Source of the DNA: SIG578 sp045655125
GTDB lineage: Bacteria > Bacillota > Clostridia > Oscillospirales > Ruminococcaceae
NCBI GenBank assembly: GCA_045655125.1
Contig: JAZOOR010000026.1
Span: 52,909-116,908 of the forward strand
Length of the DNA: 64,000 nt
Direction of reading: 5' to 3'
A program made the translations under genes and the position numbers. Shown here one piece after another: positions 9,101-16,394 of this stretch (within the stretch, counting starts at the first letter, position 1; the number at the start of each line of letters is the position of its first letter). Below the pieces are notes generated by a model that was not told where the DNA came from, did not search any database, and was given only the letters and a program-made list of their open reading frames with translations.

Positions 9101-9280
9101 ATAGCATATGTTATCAACACTCGTGATGTTGCATCTTCGGGTCAGGCAAGTGACGGACAGGAGATTCGCCGTGTCGCAACCGATAACAATGTTACTATTT
9201 TCACAGCACTTGATACTGTCCGCGTGCTGCTTGATGTTTTAGAGGAAACAACCCTTACTATTTCAACAATAGATGCTTAA
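6107..9280 (+). CDS. carB: Carbamoyl-phosphate synthase large subunit
   Basis: Makes carbamoyl phosphate from bicarbonate, two ATP and ammonia channelled from the small subunit. 1057 residues, full length, with the expected internal duplication: GSGPIVIGQAAEFDYAG near the start and GAGPIRIGQGVEFDYST at the start of the second half, each followed by an ATP-grasp domain. A methylglyoxal-synthase-like allosteric domain ends the protein (from about residue 935). The reading frame is open upstream, but the ATG at 6107 has a GGGAGGAAAA site and gives the family's normal N-terminus. The glutaminase subunit gene carA is not next to it, which is unusual, and must lie elsewhere. Confidence 0.97.
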   Translation: MAKRTDIKKILIIGSGPIVIGQAAEFDYAGTQACLALKEEGYEVVLCNSNPATIMTDTTIADKVYMEPLTLEYIAKILRYERPDAILPGIGGQTGLNLAMQLEKKGILKECGVELLGTSSESIERAEDREMFKELCQSIGEPTIPSEITYSIEEAKEAAKRIGYPVVLRPAFTLGGTGGGFANNEQELVDIGLNAFKLSPVNQVLIEKSVKGYKEIEFEVMRDSNNNAITICGMENIDPVGVHTGDSIVVAPIMTLNDHDLKMLNDSAIKLIKELKIEGGCNVQFALNPNSSEYYLIEVNPRVSRSSALASKASGYPIARVTAKIAVGMALEDIAIANTNAAFEPQLDYVIAKLPRFPFDKFTSAPNTLGTQMKATGEVMGIGSNLEEALLKGTRSLEVGVNHIYHAKFDNMSEEELLDYIREFRSDNIFAIAELFARGATIEEIHEITKITAFFLEAIKRIIDMEESLKANVKNKDILLDAKKMGFSDKYVARMWQCNEIDVYNFRKEHNMFPVFKMVDTCHTNAYIPYFYSSYTGENASVLTDKKKIVVLGAGPIRIGQGVEFDYSTVHAVTTIKNSGYEAIIINNNPETVSTDYTTADKLYFEPLTPEDVMNIIEFEKPEGIIASLGGQTAINLAEPMRDRGVKIIGTDCDAIEKAENRDSFEKILKSLNIPQPKGKAVTKIEDGINAAAEIGYPVLVRPSFVLGGRAMQIVANEDQLRHYLKTAVEIDEDKPVLVDKYIQGKEVEVDAICDGRDVFVPGIMELVERTGVHSGDSISVYPTFSISDKVKGIILQYAKKLGLGIGIVGLYNIQFIVDENENVFIIEVNPRSSRTVPFLSKATGYSLADIATEVILGKSLKEQGIFDIYPQEKNRVYVKVPVFSFNKIRGLDAYLSPEMKSTGEAIGYDDKLNRALYKALQASGMHLQNYGTVLATIADKDKEEALPLIRRFYNLGFNIQATSGTAKFLKENGIRTHILQKISDGSEEIPEAIRQGHIAYVINTRDVASSGQASDGQEIRRVATDNNVTIFTALDTVRVLLDVLEETTLTISTIDA

Positions 9281-9295
9281 AATTAAGGAGCAAAA

Positions 9296-10030
9296 ATGAA
9301 ACAAGGATTTTTTGAAATCATAGAAAACACCCCTCTTACCGAAAATGTTTATAGAATGCGTCTTAAAGGTGATACCTCTGATATTACAGCGTCGGGACAG
9401 TTTATCAACATTAAGCTTGACGGACTTTATCTGCGCCGTCCCATCTCTGTATGCGATTGTGAGGGCGATATTGTAACTATTATCTATAAGGTTGTAGGAA
9501 AAGGTACTGAGCAGATGTCAAAGATGCAAAGCGGCACTATTGATGTACTAAGCGGCCTCGGCAACGGATATGATACTCGGGATAGCGGTGAAAAGCCTCT
9601 GCTTCTTGGTGGAGGAGTAGGCGTTCCGCCACTCTATCTTCTTGCTAAAAAACTGATAGGCGAGGGTAAAAAGGTTTCTGTTATACTCGGCTTTAACACT
9701 AAGAGTGAAGTTTTCTATAAAGGGGAATTCGAAGCTCTCGGCGCAAAGGTTACCGTTACAACTGTTGATGGCTCAGAGGGAATAAAAGGCTTTGTAACCG
9801 ATGCAGCTAAAAATATGGATTACACATATTACTATACCTGCGGCCCCGAGCCTATGCTTAAGGCTATCTATAATAACCTGAAAACTTCAGGTCAGCTCTC
9901 GTTTGAGGAAAGAATGGGCTGCGGTTTCGGTGCTTGTATGGGCTGCTCCTGTAAGACTATTACGGGGTATAAAAGAATTTGTAAGGACGGCCCTGTGCTT
10001 AAAAAGGAGGAAATTCTATGGGAAAAATGA
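9296..10030 (+). CDS. pyrK: Dihydroorotate dehydrogenase B electron-transfer subunit
   Basis: FAD and [2Fe-2S] subunit that passes electrons from the PyrD FMN to NAD+. Ferredoxin-reductase-like fold: FAD-binding LRRPISVCDC (about 42-51), NAD-domain glycines LLGGGVGVPPLYLLA (about 101-115), and the C-terminal cluster cysteines MGCGFGACMGCSCKT with a further Cys in RICKDGP. ATG preceded by AAGGAG. It overlaps pyrD by 13 bases, fitting the stoichiometric heterotetramer. Confidence 0.95.
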   Translation: MKQGFFEIIENTPLTENVYRMRLKGDTSDITASGQFINIKLDGLYLRRPISVCDCEGDIVTIIYKVVGKGTEQMSKMQSGTIDVLSGLGNGYDTRDSGEKPLLLGGGVGVPPLYLLAKKLIGEGKKVSVILGFNTKSEVFYKGEFEALGAKVTVTTVDGSEGIKGFVTDAAKNMDYTYYYTCGPEPMLKAIYNNLKTSGQLSFEERMGCGFGACMGCSCKTITGYKRICKDGPVLKKEEILWEK

Positions 10031-10929
10031 ATGTAAACCTTTGCGGCATAGAGCTTGAGAACCCAGTTATCCCTGCTAGCGGAACATTTGGCTACGGCTA
10101 TGAATTTGCTGAGCTTTATGATATAAATATGCTTGGAACATTTTCGTTTAAGGGTACTACCCGTGACGCGCGTTTCGGAAACCCTACCCCCAGAATTGCC
10201 GAGTGCTACGCAGGAATGATAAATGCTGTCGGTCTGCAAAATCCCGGCGTTGAAAAAGTTATTTCAGAAGAGCTTCCAAGACTTAAAAAATGCTTTAATA
10301 AAAAGGTTATGGCAAATGTCAGCGGCTTTAGTGTTGAGGACTACTGTTATACCTGTGAAAAGCTTGATAAAGAAGAGCAGGTTGGATGGCTTGAGGTTAA
10401 TGTAAGCTGTCCCAATGTTCACGGAGGAGGAATGAGCTTCGGAACATCTCCCGAGGCTGCTGCAGAAGTGACAAAAGCGGTTAAAAAGGTAACCACCAAG
10501 CCTGTCATCGTAAAGCTTTCACCTAATGTAACAGATATCGTATCTATTGCAAAGGCCTGCGAGGACGCAGGGGCAGACGGAATAAGCCTTATAAACACTC
10601 TGCTCGGAATGAGAATTGACCTTAAAACCAAGAAACCTGTTATTGCAAACAAAATGGGCGGTTTTTCGGGTAGTGCAATTTTCCCAGTTGCTGTGAGAAT
10701 GGTATATCAGGTTGCAAACACTGTTAAAATTCCGGTTGTCGGAATGGGAGGCGTCAGTAGCGCAGAGGATGTTATTGAAATGATGCTTGCAGGCGCAACC
10801 GCAGTTGAGGTTGGTGCTGCAAACTTAATTGACCCGTATGCTTGCAGAGATATTATAAATAATCTACCCAAGGTTATGGAGAAATATAATATTACAGCAC
10901 TTAGTGACATTATAGGAGGAGTAAAGTAA
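10018..10929 (+). CDS. pyrD: Dihydroorotate dehydrogenase B, catalytic subunit
   Basis: FMN TIM-barrel enzyme oxidising dihydroorotate to orotate. 303 residues. The class 1 active-site cysteine is in VNVSCPNVHGGG, the N-terminal signature is NPVIPASGTFGYG, and the C-terminal phosphate/FMN region is VVGMGGVSSAEDVIEMMLAGA. Pairing with pyrK shows it is the NAD-linked class 1B form. AAAGGAGG lies just before the ATG, inside pyrK. Confidence 0.96.
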   Translation: MGKMNVNLCGIELENPVIPASGTFGYGYEFAELYDINMLGTFSFKGTTRDARFGNPTPRIAECYAGMINAVGLQNPGVEKVISEELPRLKKCFNKKVMANVSGFSVEDYCYTCEKLDKEEQVGWLEVNVSCPNVHGGGMSFGTSPEAAAEVTKAVKKVTTKPVIVKLSPNVTDIVSIAKACEDAGADGISLINTLLGMRIDLKTKKPVIANKMGGFSGSAIFPVAVRMVYQVANTVKIPVVGMGGVSSAEDVIEMMLAGATAVEVGAANLIDPYACRDIINNLPKVMEKYNITALSDIIGGVK

Positions 10930-10930
10930 A

Positions 10931-11629
10931 ATGGGTAAGGACGTAATTATTGCTTGCGATTTTGCCAGCGCTGAGGATGTTTTTTCATTTCTCGATAAAT
11001 TTACTGAGAAAAAACCTTTTGTTAAAATAGGTATGGAGCTTTTTTATGCTGAGGGACCTCAGATTGTCCGCGAGATTAAGAAAAGGGGACACAAGATTTT
11101 CTTAGACTTAAAGCTTCACGATATTCCAAATACTGTAAAAAAATCCATGGCAGTTCTTTCCCGCCTTGATGTTGATATGACTAATCTTCACGCATCGGGC
11201 ACCTGCCGTATGATGCAGGCAGCTATTGAGGGACTGACAAGACCTGATGGTAGCAGACCTATCCTTATCGCTGTTACCCAGCTCACATCCACCGACCAGG
11301 AAAGTATGGAAACCGACCTTTTAATCAATCAGCCTATTGATAAGGTTGTTATGCACTATGCTTCAAATGCTAAAAAAGCCGGGCTTGACGGTGTTGTCTG
11401 CTCTCCCTTGGAGGCAGGCAAGGTTCATGAGACCTGCGGTGGTGACTTTATAACAGTTACTCCCGGTGTCCGCTTTGCTGATGGCGATATTGGTGACCAG
11501 AAGAGAGTTATGACACCCGCCGAGGCAAAGAAAATCGGCTCCGACTATATTGTTGTCGGCAGACCTATCACTGCTGCAGAGGACCCTGTAGCAGCATATA
11601 ACCGCTGTGTTGCAGAGTTTATTGATTAA
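10931..11629 (+). CDS. pyrF: Orotidine 5'-phosphate decarboxylase
   Basis: Last step to UMP. 232 residues, standard for the short bacterial family. The catalytic DxKxxD array is in FLDLKLHDIPNTV, with an upstream KIGMELF motif and a phosphate-binding end VTPGVRF ... DYIVVGRPIT. The start ATG is two bases after the pyrD stop, with AGGAGG inside the end of pyrD. Confidence 0.96.
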   Translation: MGKDVIIACDFASAEDVFSFLDKFTEKKPFVKIGMELFYAEGPQIVREIKKRGHKIFLDLKLHDIPNTVKKSMAVLSRLDVDMTNLHASGTCRMMQAAIEGLTRPDGSRPILIAVTQLTSTDQESMETDLLINQPIDKVVMHYASNAKKAGLDGVVCSPLEAGKVHETCGGDFITVTPGVRFADGDIGDQKRVMTPAEAKKIGSDYIVVGRPITAAEDPVAAYNRCVAEFID

Positions 11630-11648
11630 AATAAGGAGGGATATAAAA

Positions 11649-12305
11649 ATGGAAAGCTATAAAAGAGAATTTATACAGTTTCTTGAGGGCGCAGGAGTGC
11701 TCAAATTCGGAGATTTTACAGCAAAAAGCGGTAGAAAAATTCCTTATTTTATAAATGCAGGCGATATTAAAACGGGTGAGCAGATTTCTAAGCTCGGCGA
11801 GTTTTATGCAAAAGCTTACTTTGAAAAGGTAGGCAATAAGAAAACTGTTCTTTATGGTCCTGCTTATAAGGGTATCCCCATTGCAGTTTCGGTTGCAGTT
11901 GCTCTTTCGAAAAATGGACTTGATGTTCCTTTCTTCTTTAACAGAAAAGAGGAAAAGGATCACGGTGAGGGCGGAGTATTTGTCGGATACAAGCCTCAGG
12001 CAGGCGAGGAAATTGTTATTGTTGAGGATGTTATCACCGCAGGTACTGCTATAAGAGAGAGTATGTCAATTCTTTCTTCACTCGAAGGCGCTAAGGTAGC
12101 CGCTACCTTTGTTATGGTAGATCGCAAAGAAAAAGGACAGACAGAAAAATCCGCAATGGCAGAGGTTGGCGAGCAGTTTGGTTTCCCCGTTTACTCTGTT
12201 GTTGATGTTTATGATATTATTGAGTACTTAGAGGAAGATGAAGCTAACAGAGAAAATGTAGAGCGCATCAAAAAATACCTTGAAGTAAACGGCGCAAAAG
12301 AGTAG
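11649..12305 (+). CDS. pyrE: Orotate phosphoribosyltransferase
   Basis: Joins orotate and PRPP to give OMP. 218 residues. The PRPP loop is VEDVITAGTAIRES, preceded by acidic residues, and the catalytic flexible loop contains FNRKEEKDHGEGG with its conserved Lys and His. The frame is open further upstream inside the end of pyrF, but the ATG at 11649 has GGAGGGATATAAAA and gives the family N-terminus. Confidence 0.96.
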   Translation: MESYKREFIQFLEGAGVLKFGDFTAKSGRKIPYFINAGDIKTGEQISKLGEFYAKAYFEKVGNKKTVLYGPAYKGIPIAVSVAVALSKNGLDVPFFFNRKEEKDHGEGGVFVGYKPQAGEEIVIVEDVITAGTAIRESMSILSSLEGAKVAATFVMVDRKEKGQTEKSAMAEVGEQFGFPVYSVVDVYDIIEYLEEDEANRENVERIKKYLEVNGAKE

Positions 12306-12322
12306 GAAAGGGAACTTTTAAA

Positions 12323-13417
12323 ATGAGAAGCCTTATTGATATTGTTGATTTCTCGGTAGAGGAGCTTAAAGAACTTATGGATACGGCTTGCGATATCGGC
12401 GAGCATCCTCAAAACTATGCCGAGAAATGTAAAGGTAAAAAGCTTGCCACGCTCTTTTTTGAACCTTCGACACGTACAAGACTAAGCTTTGAGGCTGCAA
12501 TGCTGGAGCTTGGCGGCAGTGTTATCGGGTTTTCCGATGCGGGCAGCAGCTCAGCCTCAAAGGGCGAGAGTATGGCAGACACAGCCAAGGTGCTTAGCTG
12601 TTATGCCGATATAATGGCAATCAGACACTCTAAAGAGGGCGCACCTTACGTTGCATCTAAAAATGCAACTATCCCCGTCATAAATGCAGGTGACGGAGGA
12701 CACTGTCACCCGACACAGACACTTGCTGATTTACTTACTATTTACCGCGAAAAAGGCGGGATAGAGGATATAACAGTCGGTTTCTGCGGTGACCTTAAAT
12801 ATGGTAGAACTGTTCACTCGCTTATAGCAGCACTTTCAAGATATCCTAATATTAAAATTGTTTTGATATCGCCTATGGAGCTGCATATTCCTGATTACGT
12901 CAAAGAGGATATTTTGGAGAAAAACAATATATCCTTTAAGGAAACAACTTCGCTTGAGGATGCAATGCCTGAGCTTGATGTTCTTTATATGACAAGAATT
13001 CAGCGCGAGCGTTTTGACAATCAGAAAACATATGAGCGTCTTAAAGATAGTTACATCTTAACTCTCGATAAGCTCGAAACGGCAAAAAAGGATATGTGTA
13101 TTCTTCATCCGCTACCTCGAGTTAATGAAATCAGCATTAAGGTAGATAGCGACCCCCGTGCATGCTATTTCAAGCAGGTGTTAAACGGAAAGCTTATGCG
13201 AATGGCACTTATCTTAAAGCTTCTTGACGAGGTGAATGTGACTACTGAGGAAACAGAAGATAATATCATCGTAAATAAAATTCAATGTACCAACCCAAGA
13301 TGTATCAGCTCTGTTGAACAAGAGCTTGATAATAAATTTAAGCTTTCAGATGATAAATCAGGCATTTACAGATGTGTTTACTGTGAATGTCAAGCTATAG
13401 TAAAGGAGAATAAATAA
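12323..13417 (+). CDS. pyrB: Aspartate carbamoyltransferase fused to a PyrI zinc domain
   Basis: Catalyses carbamoyl phosphate + aspartate to carbamoyl-aspartate. Residues 1 to about 305 are a complete catalytic chain: phosphate site EPSTRTRLSFEAA, AIRHSKEGAP, HPTQTLADLLTI, and HPLPRVNEI. About 60 extra residues follow. They carry four cysteines at 322, 327, 351 and 354, the same spacing (5, 24, 3) as the zinc domain of E. coli PyrI (Cys109, 114, 138, 141), and similar residues around them (CxNPxCIS, CxYC). The nucleotide-binding allosteric domain of PyrI is absent. The tail may bind zinc and shape the trimer rather than sense ATP/CTP (inference). Confidence 0.93.
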   Translation: MRSLIDIVDFSVEELKELMDTACDIGEHPQNYAEKCKGKKLATLFFEPSTRTRLSFEAAMLELGGSVIGFSDAGSSSASKGESMADTAKVLSCYADIMAIRHSKEGAPYVASKNATIPVINAGDGGHCHPTQTLADLLTIYREKGGIEDITVGFCGDLKYGRTVHSLIAALSRYPNIKIVLISPMELHIPDYVKEDILEKNNISFKETTSLEDAMPELDVLYMTRIQRERFDNQKTYERLKDSYILTLDKLETAKKDMCILHPLPRVNEISIKVDSDPRACYFKQVLNGKLMRMALILKLLDEVNVTTEETEDNIIVNKIQCTNPRCISSVEQELDNKFKLSDDKSGIYRCVYCECQAIVKENK

Positions 13418-14922
13418 TGGCAACTTTTATTAATGAACCCTCGCACACCTTTCATGAATATCTCTTAATACCTGGATATTCTTCAGACAAGTGTGTACCT
13501 GCAAATGTCAGCCTTAAAACCCCTCTTGTCCGCTATAGACGCGGAGAAGAGCCTGCAATCAAAATGAATATTCCTCTTGTTTCTGCTATAATGCAGTCTG
13601 TCTCGGATGACCGTATGGCAGTTGCACTTGCAACAGAGGGTGGCGTTTCCTTTATCTATGGCTCTCAGACTATTGATGATGAGGCTGCAATGGTAAAGCG
13701 TGCAAAGAGTTACAAAGCAGGTTTTGTCAAGAGTGATTCTAATTTAAGCCCTGAGGCTACAATGGCTGATGTTATTGAGCTTAAAGAAAGAACAGGCCAC
13801 TCTACCGTTGCAATAACTTCTGATGGAACTGCCGAGGGCAAGCTTCTTGGTATTGTAACAGGCAGAGATTACCGCCCCAGCCGTATGAGCCCCGATACAA
13901 AGGTAAAAGAGTTTATGACTCCCTTTGATAAACTTATTTGGGCGAAAGAGGGAACAACCCTTAAGGAAGCTAACGATATTATTTGGGATAACAAACTCAA
14001 TTCTCTTCCTATAATTGACGACGAGGGAAGACTTTGCTATTTCGTTTTCCGTAAAGACTATGACACTCATAAGCAGAACCCTAACGAACTTCTTGATAGC
14101 TCCAAGCGTTATGTTGTCGGAGCGGGTATCAATACAAGGGACTACGCACAGCGTGTTCCTGCTCTTGTAGAAGCAGGTGCCGATGTTCTGTGCATTGACT
14201 CTTCCGAGGGATTTTCTGAATGGCAGAGACTTACTATAAACTGGATTCGTGAGAAATATGGCGAGAGTGTAAAGGTTGGCGCAGGTAACGTTGTTGATGC
14301 AGAAGGTTTCAGATTTTTAGCTGACTGCGGAGCTGACTTTATTAAGGTTGGTATCGGCGGCGGATCTATCTGCATTACTCGTGAAACCAAGGGTATCGGC
14401 AGAGGACAGGCAACCGCACTTATTGAGGTCTGCAAAGCTCGTGACGAGTATTTTGAGGAAACAGGAATTTATGTTCCTGTCTGCTCTGATGGCGGTATTG
14501 TTTATGACCACCATATGACACTTGCACTTGCAATGGGCGCTGACTTTATTATGCTCGGCAGATACTTTGCAAGATTTGATGAAAGCCCCACAAAGCGCGT
14601 TAATATCGGCGGAACATACTATAAAGAGTATTGGGGTGAGGGCTCTAACCGCGCTCGCAACTGGCAGAGATACGACCTTGGCGGCGATAAGAAGCTTTCC
14701 TTTGAAGAGGGTGTTGATTCTTATGTTCCGTATGCCGGAAAACTTAAGGATAACGTCGCACTTTCTCTTAGCAAGGTAAAATCCACAATGTGCAACTGCG
14801 GAGCGCTTTCTATCCCTGAGCTTCAGCAAAAAGCAAAGCTTACTCTTGTTTCTGCAACCAGTATTGTAGAGGGTGGAGCACACGATGTTATTCAAAAAGA
14901 AAAAACAACTTCTATGAAATAA
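13417..14922 (+). CDS. guaB: IMP dehydrogenase, Tritrichomonas-like subfamily
   Basis: Oxidises IMP to XMP, the committed step to GMP. 501 residues: barrel with an inserted CBS pair (about 105-215). The catalytic cysteine is Cys319 in GIGGGSICITRE, and the mobile flap Arg-Tyr pair is in NWQRYDLGG. The loop GGGSICITRE differs from the usual bacterial GPGSICTTR and, from memory, matches the protozoan T. foetus enzyme, whose catalytic residue is also numbered Cys319; long stretches elsewhere (SDGGIVYD, GADFIMLGRYFARF, KSTMCNCGAL) also agree. The start overlaps the pyrB stop by one base (TAATG), so it is probably co-translated with the pyr operon, an odd place for a guanine gene. Confidence 0.96.
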   Translation: MATFINEPSHTFHEYLLIPGYSSDKCVPANVSLKTPLVRYRRGEEPAIKMNIPLVSAIMQSVSDDRMAVALATEGGVSFIYGSQTIDDEAAMVKRAKSYKAGFVKSDSNLSPEATMADVIELKERTGHSTVAITSDGTAEGKLLGIVTGRDYRPSRMSPDTKVKEFMTPFDKLIWAKEGTTLKEANDIIWDNKLNSLPIIDDEGRLCYFVFRKDYDTHKQNPNELLDSSKRYVVGAGINTRDYAQRVPALVEAGADVLCIDSSEGFSEWQRLTINWIREKYGESVKVGAGNVVDAEGFRFLADCGADFIKVGIGGGSICITRETKGIGRGQATALIEVCKARDEYFEETGIYVPVCSDGGIVYDHHMTLALAMGADFIMLGRYFARFDESPTKRVNIGGTYYKEYWGEGSNRARNWQRYDLGGDKKLSFEEGVDSYVPYAGKLKDNVALSLSKVKSTMCNCGALSIPELQQKAKLTLVSATSIVEGGAHDVIQKEKTTSMK

Positions 14923-14949
14923 TTACCGCTTAAAATCCACCTATGTGCC

Positions 14950-14978
14950 TTGACACAAATTTCACATTATGATATAAT
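14950..14978 (+). promoter_or_regulatory. Promoter of the purine operon
   Basis: TTGACA (14950-14955), 17-base spacer, TATAAT (14973-14978), 28 bases after the guaB stop. Separates the pur genes from the pyr-guaB unit. Confidence 0.92.
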
Positions 14979-15002
14979 TTTGAGGTGAAATTTGAATAAC
15001 CT

Positions 15003-15128
15003 TTCCTGTGACTGACGGAAATTATGTGGAGCACCACAGAGGAGCAGGAAATGAGGATTTTATCCGTTTTAGCCGACCGTCTGGGCACAGTTAACTTTCT
15101 TTAAGTTAAGTGTGCCCTTTTATATTTT
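15003..15128 (+). promoter_or_regulatory. ZTP (pfl) riboswitch with terminator
   Basis: First half: TTCCTGTGACTGACGG, a GTGGAGCACCAC hairpin, and CAGGAA (15045-15050) closing on TTCCTG (15003-15008). Second half: AGCCGACCGTCTGGGCA (15071-15087), the hallmark of the pfl class. The GGGCACA at 15083-15089 is also the 5' arm of a terminator hairpin closed by TGTGCCC (15111-15117), with inner arms TTAACTT/AAGTTAA and a T-rich tail. Bound ZTP or ZMP would hold GGGCA in the aptamer and let transcription proceed into purE. Confidence 0.93.
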
Positions 15129-15143
15129 TTGGGAGGTAAATTT

Positions 15144-15632
15144 ATGAAAAAAGTCGGTATTGTTATGGGAAGCGATAGTGATCTTCCCATTATCAAAAAA
15201 GCCACAGATACGTTAAAAGAGCTCGAAATTCCTTTTGAGGTGCATATCTATTCTGCGCACAGAACACCCGTAGAGGCTCGTGATTTTGCACTGAATGCAA
15301 GAGAAAATGGCTTTGGCGCACTTATTGCTGCGGCAGGTATGGCAGCTCACCTTGCAGGAGCTATTGCCGCCAACACAACACTGCCCGTTATTGGAATTCC
15401 TTGCAAATCCTCTAACCTTGACGGTATGGATGCACTGCTTTCTACAGTTCAGATGCCTTCGGGAATCCCCGTTGCTACAGTTGCTATAAACGGTGGCGCA
15501 AATGCTGCGCTGCTCGCGGCCCAGATACTTGCTGTTGAAGATAAAGAGCTTGCAGCAAAGCTTGATAAAAAAAGAAAAACAGCAGCCGAGGCTGTTCTTA
15601 AAAAGGATGCCGAGGTTATGAATAACCTTTAA
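15144..15632 (+). CDS. purE: N5-carboxyaminoimidazole ribonucleotide mutase
   Basis: Carboxylation step of IMP synthesis. 162 residues with GSDSDLP (substrate loop), SAHRTP (His of the active site) and AGMAAHLAG. The ATG at 15144 follows GGGAGGTAAATTT; an in-frame TTG at 15129 would place the start before the ribosome site and is rejected. No purK is adjacent, so either purK is elsewhere or the enzyme works directly on AIR and CO2; the sequence looks closer to class I, but I cannot settle this by eye. Confidence 0.94.
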   Translation: MKKVGIVMGSDSDLPIIKKATDTLKELEIPFEVHIYSAHRTPVEARDFALNARENGFGALIAAAGMAAHLAGAIAANTTLPVIGIPCKSSNLDGMDALLSTVQMPSGIPVATVAINGGANAALLAAQILAVEDKELAAKLDKKRKTAAEAVLKKDAEVMNNL

Positions 15633-15672
15633 TTTGTTATTTTAAATTTTCTAATATAAGGAGCAAAATACT

Positions 15673-16359
15673 ATGGAAAAGAAACTCGTTTACACAGGAA
15701 AAACAAAGGACGTATTTTCACTTGATAATGGAAATTATCTTCTTAAATTCAAGGATGACTGCACCGGTAAAGACGGTGTTTTTGATCCCGGCGAGAACTC
15801 TGTCGGCCTTACCATTGATGGCGTAGGTGATGTCAACCTTCGTATGTCTATCTATTTCTTTGAAAAGGTAAATGCAGCAGGCATTAAGACCCACTATGTA
15901 AGCGCTGACCTCGAAAACACCACCATGGAAGTTCTTCCCGGTAAGGTTTTCGGTAAAGGTCTTGAGGTTATCTGCCGCCATAAAGCTGTTGGCAGCTTCC
16001 TTCGCCGCTACAGCGATTATATTGAGGAGGGTGCTGACCTTCCTGCATATGTTGAAATGACCTTCAAGAATGACGAAAAGGGCGACCCCCTTGTTACTAA
16101 AGAGGGACTTATCGCACTCGGCGTTATGACCGATGAACAGTACGAGGATATGAAGGTTATGACCCAGAAGATTACTCAGATTGTTGCTGATGACCTTAAA
16201 GAAAAAGGACTTGTCCTTTATGATATTAAGTTTGAGTTTGGTTATGATGCAGACGGAAAGGTTATGCTCATTGACGAGATTGCATCAGGTAATATGCGCG
16301 TTTATAAGGATGGCGAGTATATTGACCCGATGACTCTTTCTAAGCTTTTCTTTGCTTAA
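15673..16359 (+). CDS. purC: SAICAR synthetase
   Basis: Condenses CAIR with aspartate using ATP. 228 residues, single-domain bacterial form. Motifs: YTGKTKDVF at the N-terminus (ATP site), EVICRHKAVGSFLRRY, and the metal/ATP end VMLIDEIASGNMRVY. AAGGAG precedes the ATG by about 9 bases. Lies 40 bases after purE. Confidence 0.95.
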   Translation: MEKKLVYTGKTKDVFSLDNGNYLLKFKDDCTGKDGVFDPGENSVGLTIDGVGDVNLRMSIYFFEKVNAAGIKTHYVSADLENTTMEVLPGKVFGKGLEVICRHKAVGSFLRRYSDYIEEGADLPAYVEMTFKNDEKGDPLVTKEGLIALGVMTDEQYEDMKVMTQKITQIVADDLKEKGLVLYDIKFEFGYDADGKVMLIDEIASGNMRVYKDGEYIDPMTLSKLFFA

Positions 16360-16394
16360 ACTCTTTTTGTAAAAATATTAGGAGGAAAATACAT

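Noticed and set aside
14317..14895. 192-codon open frame on the minus strand inside guaB
   Set aside because: Mirror of a conserved coding gene, with low-complexity cysteine/lysine-rich translation and no ribosome site.
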